Assembly (NCBI GenBank): GCA_037576195.1
Contig: CM075102.1
Span: 186,001-250,000 of the forward strand
Length of the DNA stretch: 64,000 bases
Direction of reading: 5' to 3'
Source of the DNA: Phytoseiulus persimilis
Taxonomy: Eukaryota > Arthropoda > Arachnida > Mesostigmata > Phytoseiidae
Shown here: piece after piece, positions 14,001 to 27,656 of the stretch
Layout of the letters: every line of letters begins with the position of its first letter
How positions within the stretch are numbered: the first letter of the stretch is position 1
Position numbers and translations under genes: made by a program
Notes under the pieces: model-generated
Database searches by the model: none
What the model saw: only the letters and a program-made list of their open reading frames with translations
What the model was told of the DNA's origin: nothing

Positions 14001-17000
14001 AAGAGTTCGAGAAAGTAGAATCACTCGGCGATCTTACACTCACACGCTTGCTTTGAAACCGACGAGGGGCCGACAAAAGTTGTTTTGGCTTAGGGCGGCT
14101 AGTAAAGTCTCGGTTAAAGCTCGCTTCCTTTGTTGCTGTTGTCATAGTTGTAGGAATCTTCGCCGGCGTTACGTTTCGCCCCGTCGAGTAGCGACAGTCG
14201 AGCTCGTCGGAGGCGTCGCAGTCTCGAGCGAGCCGGTGTGGCCAGCAATCGTCGGAGACAAGATTCTCCCATTGCCGTGAAAACTTGGACAGGTCCCCCC
14301 TGTCTCGCGTTGTGCTTCTATTGTGCCTCAGATTGCCGTTAACCGGAACTCCGATGCGGACTTCGGGAGCATGCTCCGCGGACCGTCTCAGCTCGAGAAC
14401 CACCAGTGGAAAAGTCTGGCAAGTACTACACGTCCATCGGAAGCGAGCGAACAGAGAGAGGATTCAAGTTGGAAAAGAGCGCTCTCAGTCGACTACAAAT
14501 TGAAACTTGAGCCCGGGTCGGACTGCTCGATCCTGGCGAGTGAAGAGTGAGGAACTTTACAATGTTCTTGATGGCAGTGGGTTCAGACCGCGCTGTCCGA
14601 TGACAAACACTTCCCGCTGTTCGAAAAAAAGTAGACAAAGAAGAGGAAGAAAAAAGTTATCTCCTGTGTTGCTTCCTCCTTTGCAATGAGCTCCTCTTTC
14701 AGCGCAGCGGTTGCGGCTACGGCGGCGGCAACGGCGGCTCCATGCGTAGGTGAATAGGTGTCGTAAATATGCCAATTTCACTTCTCTTCTTCGTTCTTCC
14801 TCTCTCTTTTGTTTGTTCAGTTTAATATCGCTAGTCCTGCCGACCATCGCGGAGCACGAACTATAATCTAGAATAATCCAGTTAGCATCGACAGGATGTG
14901 CAGGTAGCCGATCTTTATGGAGGCCGCCGGGCAGCGGTAGGGGATCCCTGTGTGAACTCCCGTCAAGGGGCCCGCATTTATGGTGCAAGCGACCTTTGGT
15001 GTGGACGAAGCTTCGATTTACGCCATGTTGCACTCCGAGATTCTCGAATGTGTGAATGCCTAGCCGACGCTTCTTTCAATCACCGAAGAGCTGTCGACCA
15101 GCGATCCGAGCGGGACGGAACCGTTCGAGAACGTGGCCAGATTGGTTCCGACTTCCGCGAGCAACGACCTCCCGATTCATTCAAGGGTGGCTCAATCAAC
15201 GCGTCGGATCGGCATCTCCAAGTTTTCCTCATGAAGACTGAAATCAAGTTAGGTCTCGAGCTGTGTTCTAATCTCTGTCGCTCCGAAAGGCGGTGGGGGC
15301 GCTTCCTGGTTCGACTTTATGAGAACTGGGACAGTAGGAAGAACAACCAGTTGTGGTCGTCTCGAAGAGTTTGCGTTGAGGGTGGAACGAGTCGCGACCG
15401 TCGATGCATCCGTGAGTGTGTCGATCATTGCCACGTGATCGAGAACCGAGTCTCGCGTCGGCGGCCGAGCGGAATCTCAACGACGCGAGAACCGGTTCGG
15501 GAGACTTGGTTCCCATCGGCCGGATCTCCCTCCTGCTCATCAACCTGTTGGTCGTCCCACTCTCCTCTCATGGCTCCGAGGCAGCGAGCGCTGAAAACTC
15601 TCTCACGAAGGCTTCGACCTTCCTCGTACCTCTTCGGTTCTAGGGTCTCTGAACTTGGCTCTTCCGCGTTGGGATTTCGAGAATGGAGGGTGAGCTGAAC
15701 TGAACTAAACCCAAGCTAGTTCAACTTGACCTGGCCCAGCCCAGCCTGGCAGAGACCAGTTGCGAGGTCATTGCTGTTTCGTAGGAAGTGAGTTTGCGAA
15801 AGTGTTATGTCACCCTCTGATTTGGCGGAAGCCACCGCTAGACTTCCTCTCTGTACCGAGAGGAAATCAGCAGAAGCCTCAGGAACGGCCCGCGCTCACT
15901 CCCAAAGGACCAGAACCAAGGGCCAGAACTCCAGATCAAGGATCCTCTGATAGTCATGTTACGATAGCTGTGTTTGCTGACGGGAGAGTACGGCAGTAGT
16001 CCGGAGGAAAACTCCTCCCTAACATCCTTGCCAGCCTCTCTTACATACTGCAAAGCAGTCATCTTCAAATAGTCAAGAAATGTTTGCGCTTCCAGAGTCG
16101 CGTTCCGATCGTGTGGAGACGGAAATGCCGAAGTCCCGTTCTTCGGGTTGAAAGAGTTCAATCGGTCGGTCAGCCTTCCATCGCAGCCTATTTCGCGCTT
16201 GTCCATTCGACCACTCCGTCTCCGGAGTTATTCCGATCAGGACAGGAGCCAGTGGACATGGATGTTGACGTGAACACTTTCGCTGAAGACCATTTGGTGT
16301 TACTGCCCTCTGCGGGGCCCTCTTCCCTGTTAGGTTTCTCTCGCGTTATGCATTTGGGCGGACGGGCGAGTCAGTGAACTCTTGGGAACCTCGATCCGAG
16401 ATCTAACCAGCTCGCAGTTCTTGAACGTGGACGGGCGGTTGCGACGATCGCGGGGGAGCGGTTCACCTTCGCTCGATTTTTTCCTGTGAGAGAATCCCCA
16501 ATGCGCCATCCAATAGTCGAATCTTCTAAGTGCAACTTGCTAAGTTCACATGTCCGTTCCCGTTCCTGAGACTTGTTCGCCATGCCGATCCCCGGTGCCG
16601 AAGTGGAACCCGTTCCAGTTCCAGCCCCTCAGAATCGATTGGAGAATCTGTGTCGGATAGACAAACACCCGCAAAGCTCACCCTAGAAGTGAAACGACCT
16701 GATAACGCGGCCGAGTTTGGTGACCGCGTGTCTTGCCGCGGTCGAGGATCTCTATTTGACTCCTTGGGAAAGTGGAGGTCGATCCAACTCCATCGAATGA
16801 CTCAGTTGCTCAACAGTCATCAAAGAACCGCGATTCGGCGAAGGGTGGTCGAGCTCGATGCACCTGATGTCGGGCTCTGTGAGAGCTCAACTCTCACGGG
16901 TTCACGACCCAACATGACTTTCTAGCATTTTTCTCTCGAAATCTCTCTGGAGGCAAGAGAGTGCAAGTTGGTCTTCGTTAGGAGAATGAACATTTCGGGA

Positions 17001-20000
17001 TCGGATGAGTTCTGCTCCGGGAGTCCCCAGCAACGAGTGGTCTTCGGGCCGTTTTGCCACTAATCGGTTTCTCAGCCGGACTCATTCGGCCAACTTCGAG
17101 AACATCTCGACGGTTGTTCTCGCTCGGTCGTGATCTTCGGTCGGCCACGCATCGGTCGCCAGTCGAGAAGGTGAACCCACAACCGTTTCGGGGAATCTTC
17201 CCGAAATCAGCAAAAAAGTGACGACAGAATGTGTCGATTAGTTCCGAATCTCACAGATTGAGATTTGAGCTTCGGAGCGGACACAATGCAAAGTATTTCC
17301 TCGAAACACCCATCCAGCGTTTTCGTCAATCGTCCTCCCTCAACGACTGACTTCCTTCTTCAATTATTCCGTTCAATTTGAATCCGGCTTTTCCGATGAA
17401 TTCCCCCAGGCTACTTGAGAGTTTTTGTGAACCTGTCTGTCATGAAGCAATGATGGCCCTCCGTCTCAAGCGGCCATATAGACTTCGGCTTGAGGCCTCG
17501 GACCTTCCAAGAATCTAGGCGCGGAGGCACCGGAGATTTTCCGCAACACCTCTCAGGTTGCAATGGTCGCCGAGATCACCGATTCTTCTCCGAGTAGCAT
17601 CTCCCGCGCATAACAGAACAGGATGACAGACTTCGAATCGTTCTGAGAGGTCAGAGCCTGAGCCTCTCCTACGGAGAATCCTATACAGGAGGCAGATCAG
17701 CCTCATGAGGAGTTTGTCTGCGCGACGGATCCCGGACAGTGAACCTGGACTCTTCGCTGATGGGCATGTCGTGACAAGGAGTTGGGATCCCGACTTTGTG
17801 CGCGCAAATCGGTACTTTGTGCTCATGAAGCGATGCCTCTTGGCGGCTCTCCGCGGCACGCGCAGCGACGAGCTCCCCTGCCAGCACAGGGAAGATCGTG
17901 GAAGAAACTCTTGACATCCTTGCGCCGTGAGATAACGGCTCCGAACAGCCGAAGAATCTCCGGAATTCGTTCACCCGAACTTCCGGGATTCGTGCCCAAT
18001 CTATCTTCTGTTCGGGCTAAGCTGCCTATGTTCGGGGAATCTGGCACGTCGTCCCTACGGAACGATATCCCAGTTGATTCAGCTCTTGTCTGCCACTACG
18101 AGACGGACATCTTGGAGGGACTCCAAATTCCTATCGATTCAGGAAATACCTGGCATAATAACGAATACGCACGCATGCGTACTCGGTGAGATGAGTTTCC
18201 GCTGAAGGAAATACGAAGGAGGAAGTATTGTTCGTTCCGTATCGGCCGACAATCTTGATTTACGGGGAAAAAAATCATCCCGTCGACGGAATGAATCGCA
18301 ACATTCAATGCGGATCGATCGCGGCGGGCGCTCTTGGTGGTTCCAGAATCGTCGGTTCTCGTCGCGCACGAGGACTCCAGCCCGTTTTGGTTCTGGTCGC
18401 ACAAGAGGAACGTTACTCCATCGTTTTCCGCCGGAGCCCGGTGAGAGCGTTCCTAGCAATGGTTCCATCCGTCCGTTACACTCCAAGCGAGAGCTCCCGA
18501 AGTACGGTGGGATCAGGCTAGTGAGAACTGGCAAACAGGTTCCGTCGGAACAATGAAAGCTCGATAGTGTACAACAGACTGCATATTTTAATCGAATGTC
18601 GTAAATGACTGGTCATTTTCTGGCGGCGATGACGTCGTTATGTAACAACTCCCTCTCAACTGTGTTCCAGGGATTTTCGTTCTGCTATGGTGGCATTGAG
18701 AAAACTAGTTTCAATATGATATACAGTTCCGTTGCCAAGAGCTGGATCGTCCGTCCGCGTCTTCGGACAGAACAAATCATGAATGAGCATAGTACTCCGA
18801 ATCTGCGAATGGTTTGCGCACTGGTGCGGATCGTGGATCACTAGTTAGGTGAGCGATCAATCAGCGCGATTTCTTCCAAAGACCTGTTATGTGAACGAAA
18901 AGCGTCTTCCGTGCCCCCACGGCACTCAATCGTTCGTTTCCCAGCCATTCCCGAGAATGAGAGGCTCATTCTCGACAGTCCATCGGAAAGGCTACTTCTT
19001 GTAGGATGCTGCATCCGACGCTTGGTGCCCATCTCACTCGACACACGTTCTCATCAATCTATGGCTCTAGAAGATTGGGATCAGCCAGACGATTCCGGTG
19101 ACTACCGAATAGGACGAGCAAGTCTGATTATCACGTCCGGACGTGAATTGAAGCAACGCCGACCGGCCGACATCGTAACTGTTATGTAAAACAGTTATCT
19201 TCCGCAGTCGGTGACTTAGTCACTTTGTCGGTTGTACGTCGTCTGCACTGGCAGTCAGTCGATCGGGCTTTCTGACGACGTCGACTGTTGAAACTTCTGG
19301 AAGCGGAAGCGTTTGACGCTACCGCTTGGGAAGGGGTTGACCTTCAAGTTCAAAGTCAAGCGGAGCCGGGCAGGCTCCAGAGACGAGTTAAACGCGCCTC
19401 AAAACGTTGCAGAGAGTTGACACTATGACTTTGAAACCAACGATCCACTTTTGGGCGGCAGAAACGATGCTCGGAAAACTAACTTCAGCTTGATTGTCGA
19501 CATTCGCGGATGCGCTCCGGATCTGATCACGAAGCCCGACCTCGCGGGCACAAGAACGCCAGACGGTGGTGCTGATCGAGCGTGCCGGTCATGAGAAAGT
19601 TTCAGAGAAATGCTCCCCGATTCCATTCCAGAAAGTTTGTCACTCGCAGCGGCCGCCATCGATCCGATTGACGTTGGTTCCGAGCACTGGTTTCGTACAC
19701 GACTGGCGGCGTGCGCTCGGCTTTCAAGGCGAACCACATCCTGCGCTTCTTGGCTCTTTTCCGAACTCGCTTGTCCGTCGCTCGCCTTCTTGACCGTTCT
19801 CGCCGCTGCTCTTGGACTGTATGCGAGAATCAAAACTCCTATTGCTGTTCCGAATGCTAACGGTGAAAGTCGAGGCTGGCAGGCCGCCAGGGAACACGAA
19901 ACGGGATTTCACAGAAGGGACAGCGCTTGCGCACCGAACGGAAAACACGTGAACGTTTTCCGAGCTAGGACACGAGGGAATACCATCGAAAAATCGAATA

Positions 20001-22993
20001 CATACGTTAGTCGGTGCAAGGCTCGCACCTGAAGTGAGCGAGAGGGGCGTGTGTACGAGTTTGTCCGGGGGAGAACTTCTTCGAGACCTCCTCTCGGCGG
20101 CCCGGGAGATCTCCATCCCCGGATGCGCACAGAATCGGCGACAATCCCAAGGATGATGATTATCTACACGAACTCTTCCTGAAGTCTGGAAGACAGCCGA
20201 ACGTTGCTAGAATTCTTGCCTGAATTTTCGGTGGACGGGGACGGAAGCCCTGCATGGCGGCTCATCGTGTCACCACGAAGCCGTGGGACAAGAGGGACCG
20301 CCGCGAAGGGAAACGGATGGTCGGATCGTCGTTCGCGAGGACCGGTCGTGAAGCGAAGCGGGGAAGGTTCCGAGAATAATTAATATTTATTAACATTTTG
20401 GGTTAGTCACGAGTCCGTAAAATGTCCGATGGACGGCCTTGGAAGGCCGGCAACTTTCTCTTGGACCGGGTCCAAGCCAGTTCCTTACGATGAGGCTCGA
20501 CAATGTCGGATCCATCCAAACTCCGAAAACAGCAAGTACAACAACAAACTCGCAAGCGATGACTTGAATTGAATCGGGGCACCCGAGCCACGATGGCTCG
20601 TGTATCGATATTGCTTTGCGAAGTCATTGAAAAGAGGCGGACGGCGCATCTCTTTCTTCTTCTTCTGCTCTCTTTCATGCGAAACGCCCTCAGCTCGGAT
20701 GCGAAGCCGATGAGGTCGACAGCGACAAGGATGTGCAAAGGAAGGAGCCGCGGTGTGAGTACAGCGGGAACCCATCTCACCCAAAGAATATAAGTCCCAG
20801 TGGCGCGTCATTGCAAAACGCGTTAATACCTTCTCCCATCCGAGCATTCGTCCGTGGCGCGCGAATCGCTCGGCTTTCCGAACGAATTCGTAGCTCCGTT
20901 TTGAACGCTCCAAGGAATTCGCGAGAAGTATGAGCCGAGTTGTCCGCAGTTTTCTAGAATGCGTGGCGAAGCGCCGAGCTCCGAGCGCCCGTTCCGAGGC
21001 GCATACGCAGTGACAAAACACTTTGCGGAGCGATCGTTTCATATCGATGGAAATCCTGATTGTGAATGCTGCTCATTTCCCCCTGTCGATGGTCGAGGGA
21101 GCTTTCCCACTTGGTGAAGCTTTCTCTATCCTCCGTTTTGGTCGTGGCTTGTGCTGGGGTCGCCCGGTGTTGTTGTTGCCGCTGCTGCTGCTGCGATGAC
21201 AGAGCTCAGTTTTGGGAGATTCCGCATCGATTTCTTCACTTCGTTGCCTGGCGGGCAAGCGAGCATCCCACCGAGAGGTTTCCTCTCCGCTCGCTCGCTG
21301 GCACGGAGACGACTCAACGGAGCCGAAGTGATATCAGACTCTACCGAGAACTTGTCAATCGCAGCAGATGTCACCTTACTTTTCTCGCAGTCGCTGCTTT
21401 GTGGTATCAAAATATTGCACAAAATATTGCGGGCAACAACACAAGGCAAAAGCGGCGAGAAAACGACAGGAAAGAAATAATAAAATGATAATAACTCGAA
21501 CGCAACAGCCTCTCGATCGGGGAAAATATCGACAGAGTTTATCTCGCCCTCTGAATCAACTGAGTGCGGAACGAACTCTCCTCCTCAGTGTCAGTGGTTG
21601 CGGGGCTTTATTCGAGCTTGCGAGAAGAAGTAGGTCCGACGCCGCGACACTTAAACGCCCATACCAGGTGGATGAAGTTGGCCGTTTAATTTGCATCACA
21701 AAAGCTGGTTGTCCACGAGCTCTCCACAGAGAGGATATTAGACGAACGGACTGTTGCATGGATGAATGGAAATGTCCCTCTTCTATGGTGGCCCGTCTAC
21801 GAGCGGGATGAAAAGCTTAAGCTCAATTTGCCCTACCAAGAGGTGTCGGCCGTCGGCTATCTCGCGGCTTCTGCAATTTCTGTTCGAGTTTCGAACGGAC
21901 CGCTCGTCGGGAAACGAAAGCGAACTCCGAATCGCTTGCGACGAGAATCGAGCCGTGTTTGGCCGACGTCGATGCAGTGGTCGTCCTTCTGCTCCGGCCG
22001 GCCTTGTGCTTGTCGCGAGCGCAGTTATGCAATCGGCTCTCAGAAAGCAAGATTATTGTGAGCAAGAGGATCAGTTTCCGAGCTCATTCAGTCTCTTCCG
22101 GAACATTCCTCGATCGGTCGGAGCGGCATCCCCGCGCCAATGGAGCCCGCGCAGCCTAGGCCTCCGGGGGCGTAGTTTCCACTTCCACCCGAATGCGCGG
22201 CCATTCGTCCATGCGGTCGTCGGACTCGCCTTCCATCGATCGGAAAACTCCCCTCCGATCCGAGACAATGGACCGCACAGAGTCCCAAACAGAGAGGTCA
22301 GCGCAGTGACAAGCAGTCATGGCGCGGCCTGCATTCGAATGACAGATTAGCTGAGCCGAACAGCAGCACTTCGAGTTATAGAGATGGACCGGACTGGGTT
22401 GCCGGCTGGTTGCAAAGAGTTGCATATGATGTTCGGTGCGCTCACCCCTACTCGGACGTCCGGAACAAAAAAAACTTCCTCCCACCAGTCGTCAGCGAGT
22501 TTTTGTCTTCCGGTTCGTCGAAAAGGACTGACTGACTGTCTGCTTGCGGGCCGCTCGAAGAGGAGGGAAGTTTTCTGATTGAATTCGATCATGGTTCGGG
22601 AGACAACAAGTTTCTTATGGCATTCCGGAGCTTTTGGGAACGTCCCCGCGTTTTCCGGGGAGCCACGGGATTCCACGTCAATCGGGAACCCAGGACTGTT
22701 GAGTCCGCCGCTCACAAGGTTCCCGGCCGGCGTTGTGCGCGAACACGATCTCGATCGCCATCATGGCGAAGACAACGACCATAACGGTAGGCCATTTAAA
22801 AATTTCGTAATCGAAGCCCGTTGACGAGTAAAAGCGATGTAAGCAATCTGAAGGCTTCCTTCCGATGGAGCCGAACGCCCAAGAAATGAGGTCACGGGGT
22901 GGCGATTGAGGTTCAGCGTCCTGCTAAGGCCGCGGCTCGCTAGTCGACTACCGACCTCCTGCCCGATTCTGAATGAGTTTCGGGGTCGTGGGT

Positions 22994-23061
22994 GGCTGGC
23001 TGGTTGGTTGGCTGACTGACTGACTGACTAGGATGTAGGAGGTGGAGGTGGAGGAGGTAGG
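22994..23061. repeat. compound microsatellite: GGCT, GGTT, GACT units, then GGAGGT
   Basis: From 22994 to 23030 the four-base unit changes stepwise from GGCT through GGTT to GACT. A purine-rich GGTGGA/GGAGGT run follows to about 23061. The changing unit suggests mutation followed by local re-amplification. Confidence 0.8.
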
Positions 23062-26056
23062 GTGGCTTCTAGTCGTCGAATCCGCGAACGGAGTTGGCTC
23101 AGACCGCGCCGAACGAGTGCTTCGCGAGAGCGGGTGCCGATGTGTTATGTAAGTCACTTCCGCCTCGGGGAAAGGAAATCGCCATGCAGAATCATCGTCG
23201 TCAAACACACAGCTCTTTCGGAGCCTCCATACTTTCTATTGCCGAGCCCGGTGCGAGATTTCCGCGAGTTCTCGGGGAATACCGGATTCCTCCGGCCGTT
23301 CAGCAGAAGACGGCAGGGTAGGGGAAATTCCGTTTCGAAAGCCCATTCCGATGGTCACCGTGAACGGAGGCGATTGTTTTCTCCCAGGGCTCCCGGCCAG
23401 AAAACTCAAACGTCCATTCGACTGTTATTGTAACAACTGCTTCTTCTGTTCCGATGTATCCGTTGCTTGCGGTCTTCCGGCTAGTGTGACCCTGTGACCG
23501 TTAGCCCGTTTTTCATGCGCTAGCCCATTGCAGTGTATGTATAGGAGGGACGGAGCCAATACACAGCTCTCTGTTCGGGGCGCCTTTCTCCGTCTTCTGT
23601 GAGGAGTGAGCGAGTGACAAGTTTCTGGGGGATTTCGTAATACATCCGTACTTTCTTCTCAACGGAAATGTGTATCAAGCTAGCTCGTCGCGGGATACGG
23701 CAACTTCCAGATCGCCTACAGAAATAACGGCAGACGAAGATTTCGATAGAGTCGCTTTTGGTGAACTCCTCACTGTGGGAGCTCGCCCTGTTTGGCTCTT
23801 TGCTCGAAGTGGCAACATCCCGGACGAGTTCCAAACAACAGGGGCTGCTTCTCGCGGCCCGACGACACCCAATCTCCAAGGTATGCTGGGACCAGGTCGC
23901 GGTCAAATAGGAACTCGTTCTTTCCGTTATCAGCACTTTTCGCGACGCTGTTCGCAGGCTCGATTCGACGAACCGCGCGTCGGCCTCGGCCAGCTTTCGG
24001 GCGGGAAGACTCTCGCTGGAACGGAATCTTGATACAACGAACGGTTTTCGTCGGCGCGCTGTCGCCGATGTTCACTACGACTCGGAACGGGTTAGGTCAA
24101 ACTCAGTGCTGCGAATCGACGATAACGGAAGTACTCCCAAAAAATCGTAGTACATGACTTGACCCGCGAGTCCGAATACTTGCTTCAGCCGGCGACCCAT
24201 CAGAATTGCTCACATCTGGCAAAATGAGCCTGCGGCACCAGTTCTGCTAGACGTCCTCTGGGTGATCGGGCGAGCGAGCGATAGAGTGAGCGAACGAGTG
24301 ATCTAACCCCACCTAACCTAACTCGATGCGGCCGAGCGGGAGGAGAGCCTCGGCCGCGCTCTCCGGATTTATTCGATCAAGCAACTTTCGACTTCCTTCT
24401 TCCAACACCTTCGTCTGCCTCGGCGCCCTTTCGTCGATCTAGAGGTGTGAGCTCTGTGTCTGCTCTGCGATCGTTCCTGTGGAGTTGCGACATGCGACCG
24501 AGGATCCCCGTTACTGCGCTTCCTGACGGTCGGCGATTTCTCTGAATTTCCTTCATTGACGGCTGGAGATCCGAGCCAGGGAAGATCGGAGAGATCTCAG
24601 CTCCGGAATGAACTCTGAGCGTGGGTATCGATCGACGTTCGGACCTTTGAAAAGACGGATCTTTCCCATTCCGACCGCCGAGCACGCCAGCAACGAACAA
24701 GCAAATTTCGATCTATCGTACAGCGCACGAGCACGCGGGTAAACAAACGAGATTGTTGCGTTTGTTGTTGGACTCTTTAGGAGACCGAGATGGGGGCGGA
24801 GTCGAGGGTTGAGGAGTGACCCCTCACCACCAACGCCAGTGTTCGAACCCGGAAGACCCAAAGAGAGGAGGTAGTCGTCGTCTCGGAGAGGGGAGCTCGA
24901 CGGAGACGACTACGATAGAAAACTTGACCTTTTTTAGATCAGAGTCTCCGCGCACAGGGAGCGATTCGCAACCTCACACTTTCGATGGTTAAATTGACAC
25001 TTTCGTTACATGGATTACAGTTGCCTAGGGAAGCGGCCGCTCAGCCACATAAAGGAAAACCGGTAAATACCCAGAAATATCATTTTCATAGTCACCGGGT
25101 GCCGGCTCGAGCGATCGACCGACCGACAGACTTCCCTTGTTCATACTCAACCTCCTATATATGTATTGCGGAGTTCGGAGACATCGCTCTTCGCGCGCGC
25201 TCACTTGCTCACTCGCTCGCCAGGAGCTCTCTGCGCTAATCTTTGGCAGCATTGACACTTTCAAGTTGTTGGTTTTTTGTTCGATCGGATGGTCAGCTCT
25301 AGAGATGTGCGCCAAGAAAGTTGTCGGCTGGTCGGTCAGTCACTCGACCACTTAGATCGAGACAAGCAATGAGCCGTATCAAGAGGGACACTCCGACCGT
25401 CGCTGGTCACTGCTTGTTGGAGCTGGTCGGGGCGGAGGAGTCGTTCCATCAGTCTCTGTGCGAGTTGAAAGCACTTAAAATCCAAACGCTTCGTGGAAAA
25501 ACCACTCCGCGACATCCAAATGGAACTCAATAACAAAGAACTTCTGAGATCAACGGCGCAGTTCGAAAAATGTTTTTCGATTTCCCAGAAAGATACCGGC
25601 GGCGGCGGTCGAACGGCAGATACTTTTCCCCGATACCAGTTACCCATCGTTGACACAACTGTTGACATTGCACCGTGTGTCCTCCCCAATAGTGAATACG
25701 AGCGCTGCCACTGGTGTCGCCAGACGAGCTCGGATAAAAAATGGAGAGAACGGAGAAGAAAGTCAACACGAATGTCAGAGATCAAAGACTTACTCACCGT
25801 TTGTACAGGGAGTCCCAGATCACTTACACACGTTCAAAGCAGACGAGATAAAGAGTGCGCTCGGTGGCGCCTTTTTAGCTTCCAGCCGTCGGCGGATTCC
25901 TCTTTGCTTTCTTGTTCATTCGTGTGCCTCAGGAACCCGAGAGAGATCCGGTTCGAATACGTTTCTTGAGCTTGCTTTTTCCTCCTATTGAACTCGGTTC
26001 GTTTTATTTCATCAGGGCACCAGGGCGCTGGGGAGTGTTGATGCGATCTCAAACCT

Positions 26057-26080
26057 CGGCGGCGGCGGCGGCGGCAGCAG
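26057..26080. repeat. CGG trinucleotide repeat
   Basis: About seven CGG units pass into CAG units. The flanks show no supported coding exon. The run sits about 1 kb before the GC-rich block that I suggest is Blimp-1 5' UTR. Confidence 0.75.
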
Positions 26081-26755
26081 CTGCGGGGAAAAGGGAGTGG
26101 ATCGAGGCAACGAGGGTAAATAGTGGAGTGCTACCTGATCGTCTGGCTAATCGAATCTTTTCCCATGGACGACATCGATTTCGTCTGAGCTCTGCTGATG
26201 TTTATATTTGTCCTTCGCGAGCGTGCGCGCGCTCCGACGAGAAGGCGTGCGACCCGCTTGTTCCTTGATATGCCCCGGACGATTCTCCGCCAACGACAAA
26301 GCAGTGTCCAGTGAAGCTGCGCCCTCCTCTAGGAGACTCGACCGAGTTGAAGAGAACCCGTCGTTTCGTGGTTTGGGGAAATTCAGGCAGGGGGGAGGGG
26401 TCTCTCCCCGGTGGGGGGAGCAGTTGGAGTTTCCCGCCTCGTGACCCTCCGAAGGCGAGATATCAACGAGTAGGAGATGAGCGCTTTTCATATTTCCAAT
26501 GGAGCATGAGCTATCTCGCGTCCGACTCCATTCGCGGAATATATTCCCGGAACGCGTCCATCCTCTCACTCGGCTCTGAGCTCTCTGGCGCTTCCGAAGT
26601 ATCTCCACGAAACTTTCGTCGCGTTTCGAGATCATCAGCTCCTGCGTTTCTGGAGGAACTGAACTCCTCTCCTCCTACCACTCACAATAAGGTGGCCCCA
26701 GATCAGCGAAATGGGTGACCCGATCGCTGGTTGATGCGTTCAGGAAGTCGCTCTA

Positions 26756-26788
26756 TTCATTCGCTCGCTCGTTCATTCATTCATTTAT
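26756..26788. repeat. TCGC/TCAT tetranucleotide array
   Basis: Tandem CGCT units pass into TCAT units, another drifting tetranucleotide repeat of the type seen at 3312, 8046 and 22994. Confidence 0.75.
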
Positions 26789-26999
26789 CTGTACGTTCAG
26801 CGAGCCAACACGGACAGAGTGCCAGTGACGAAGAAGGCGATCCTTCAAGCGAGAGAGCAAACCGGGTGTTGTTTGATGTTACATAAGCGGAAACGAGGCC
26901 GGATGTGGCCTTGCACTTGACCCTCCGGGGTGGAAAGCGAACGAAGGAGCGAACGATCAAATCGCTTGCGGAGGAGGTTTGCCTCAAGCGGCTCGGTCC

Positions 27000-27656
27000 G
27001 TACGTCGTCGCTACCGCCATCGCCGTACGCGAGGAGAAAAGAAGTTATGCAACGACCTTGGTGGGGACCGGCTAGTTGAGTTGCTCGTTGTTGGCGTCGG
27101 TAGCAGTGGCGGCAGCCAGCCAGCCCGTTCTGCTTTCCAGTGCCGGCTGACAAACGCCTGCAGAAACCAGAAGCAGCGGCTGCCGCAACAACAACGGTAC
27201 ACTCCGGCAGCAACGACTCCTCTCGGTTGAAGGCGAAGTGTTGGGTTGGTTCGACGTCGAGCGCCGGCGGCGGCAACGACGACGACGACGCAAGCGCCTC
27301 TCACGGCCGGTGACCGAAGCCGGTGCAGCGACCAGAAGCCTGAACCAGAAGATCATTACATAGTTGGACGTCGACGCGAGCGCACGTCGCTCCGAGCCGC
27401 CAGTGGAGTCGAAGCTACAGAGAAGTGAAGTGCGCTGAACCGACGGCCGGAGCGTTGAACTCGCCTTGCCAGCCGGAGCCAGCGACATGACAACTCGATG
27501 ATTACCGCTGTTTTGTGGATTAAGCACATCAAGCGCAGAAGAACAACGTAAACCAAATACCTCACTCCCCCCGTACATTCTGAAACAATAGTTCAGTGCT
27601 CAAAAGTGGATACTCGCACCAAATTTCGTGTGGTGTTTCGAACGGATATGCTTTAG
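27000..27656 (+). other. candidate 5' untranslated exon of Blimp-1
   Basis: This block is rich in short GCA, CAA and GAC tandem words, contains ATGs that open only short frames, and ends at a good donor (CTTTAG followed by GTGAGC at 27657). The first Blimp-1 coding exon begins just after an acceptor at 29766 with only 9 bases before its ATG, so at least one untranslated exon must lie upstream. This block is the best-looking candidate, but the link is inferred. Transcript data would decide it. Confidence 0.3.

Larger units (their letters stand above)
335..26999. other. long stretch without a recognisable gene
   Basis: No open frame here shows a known domain or a run of exons with matching splice phases. 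The longest frames (for example 3410-4165 and 1233-1649) lie in stop-poor sequence and overlap equally open frames on the other strand, as expected by chance at this composition. The stretch carries several short tandem arrays, listed separately. It lies immediately upstream of Blimp-1, so it may hold distal regulatory DNA or 5' UTR introns of that gene, but nothing in the sequence proves this. Confidence 0.5.
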
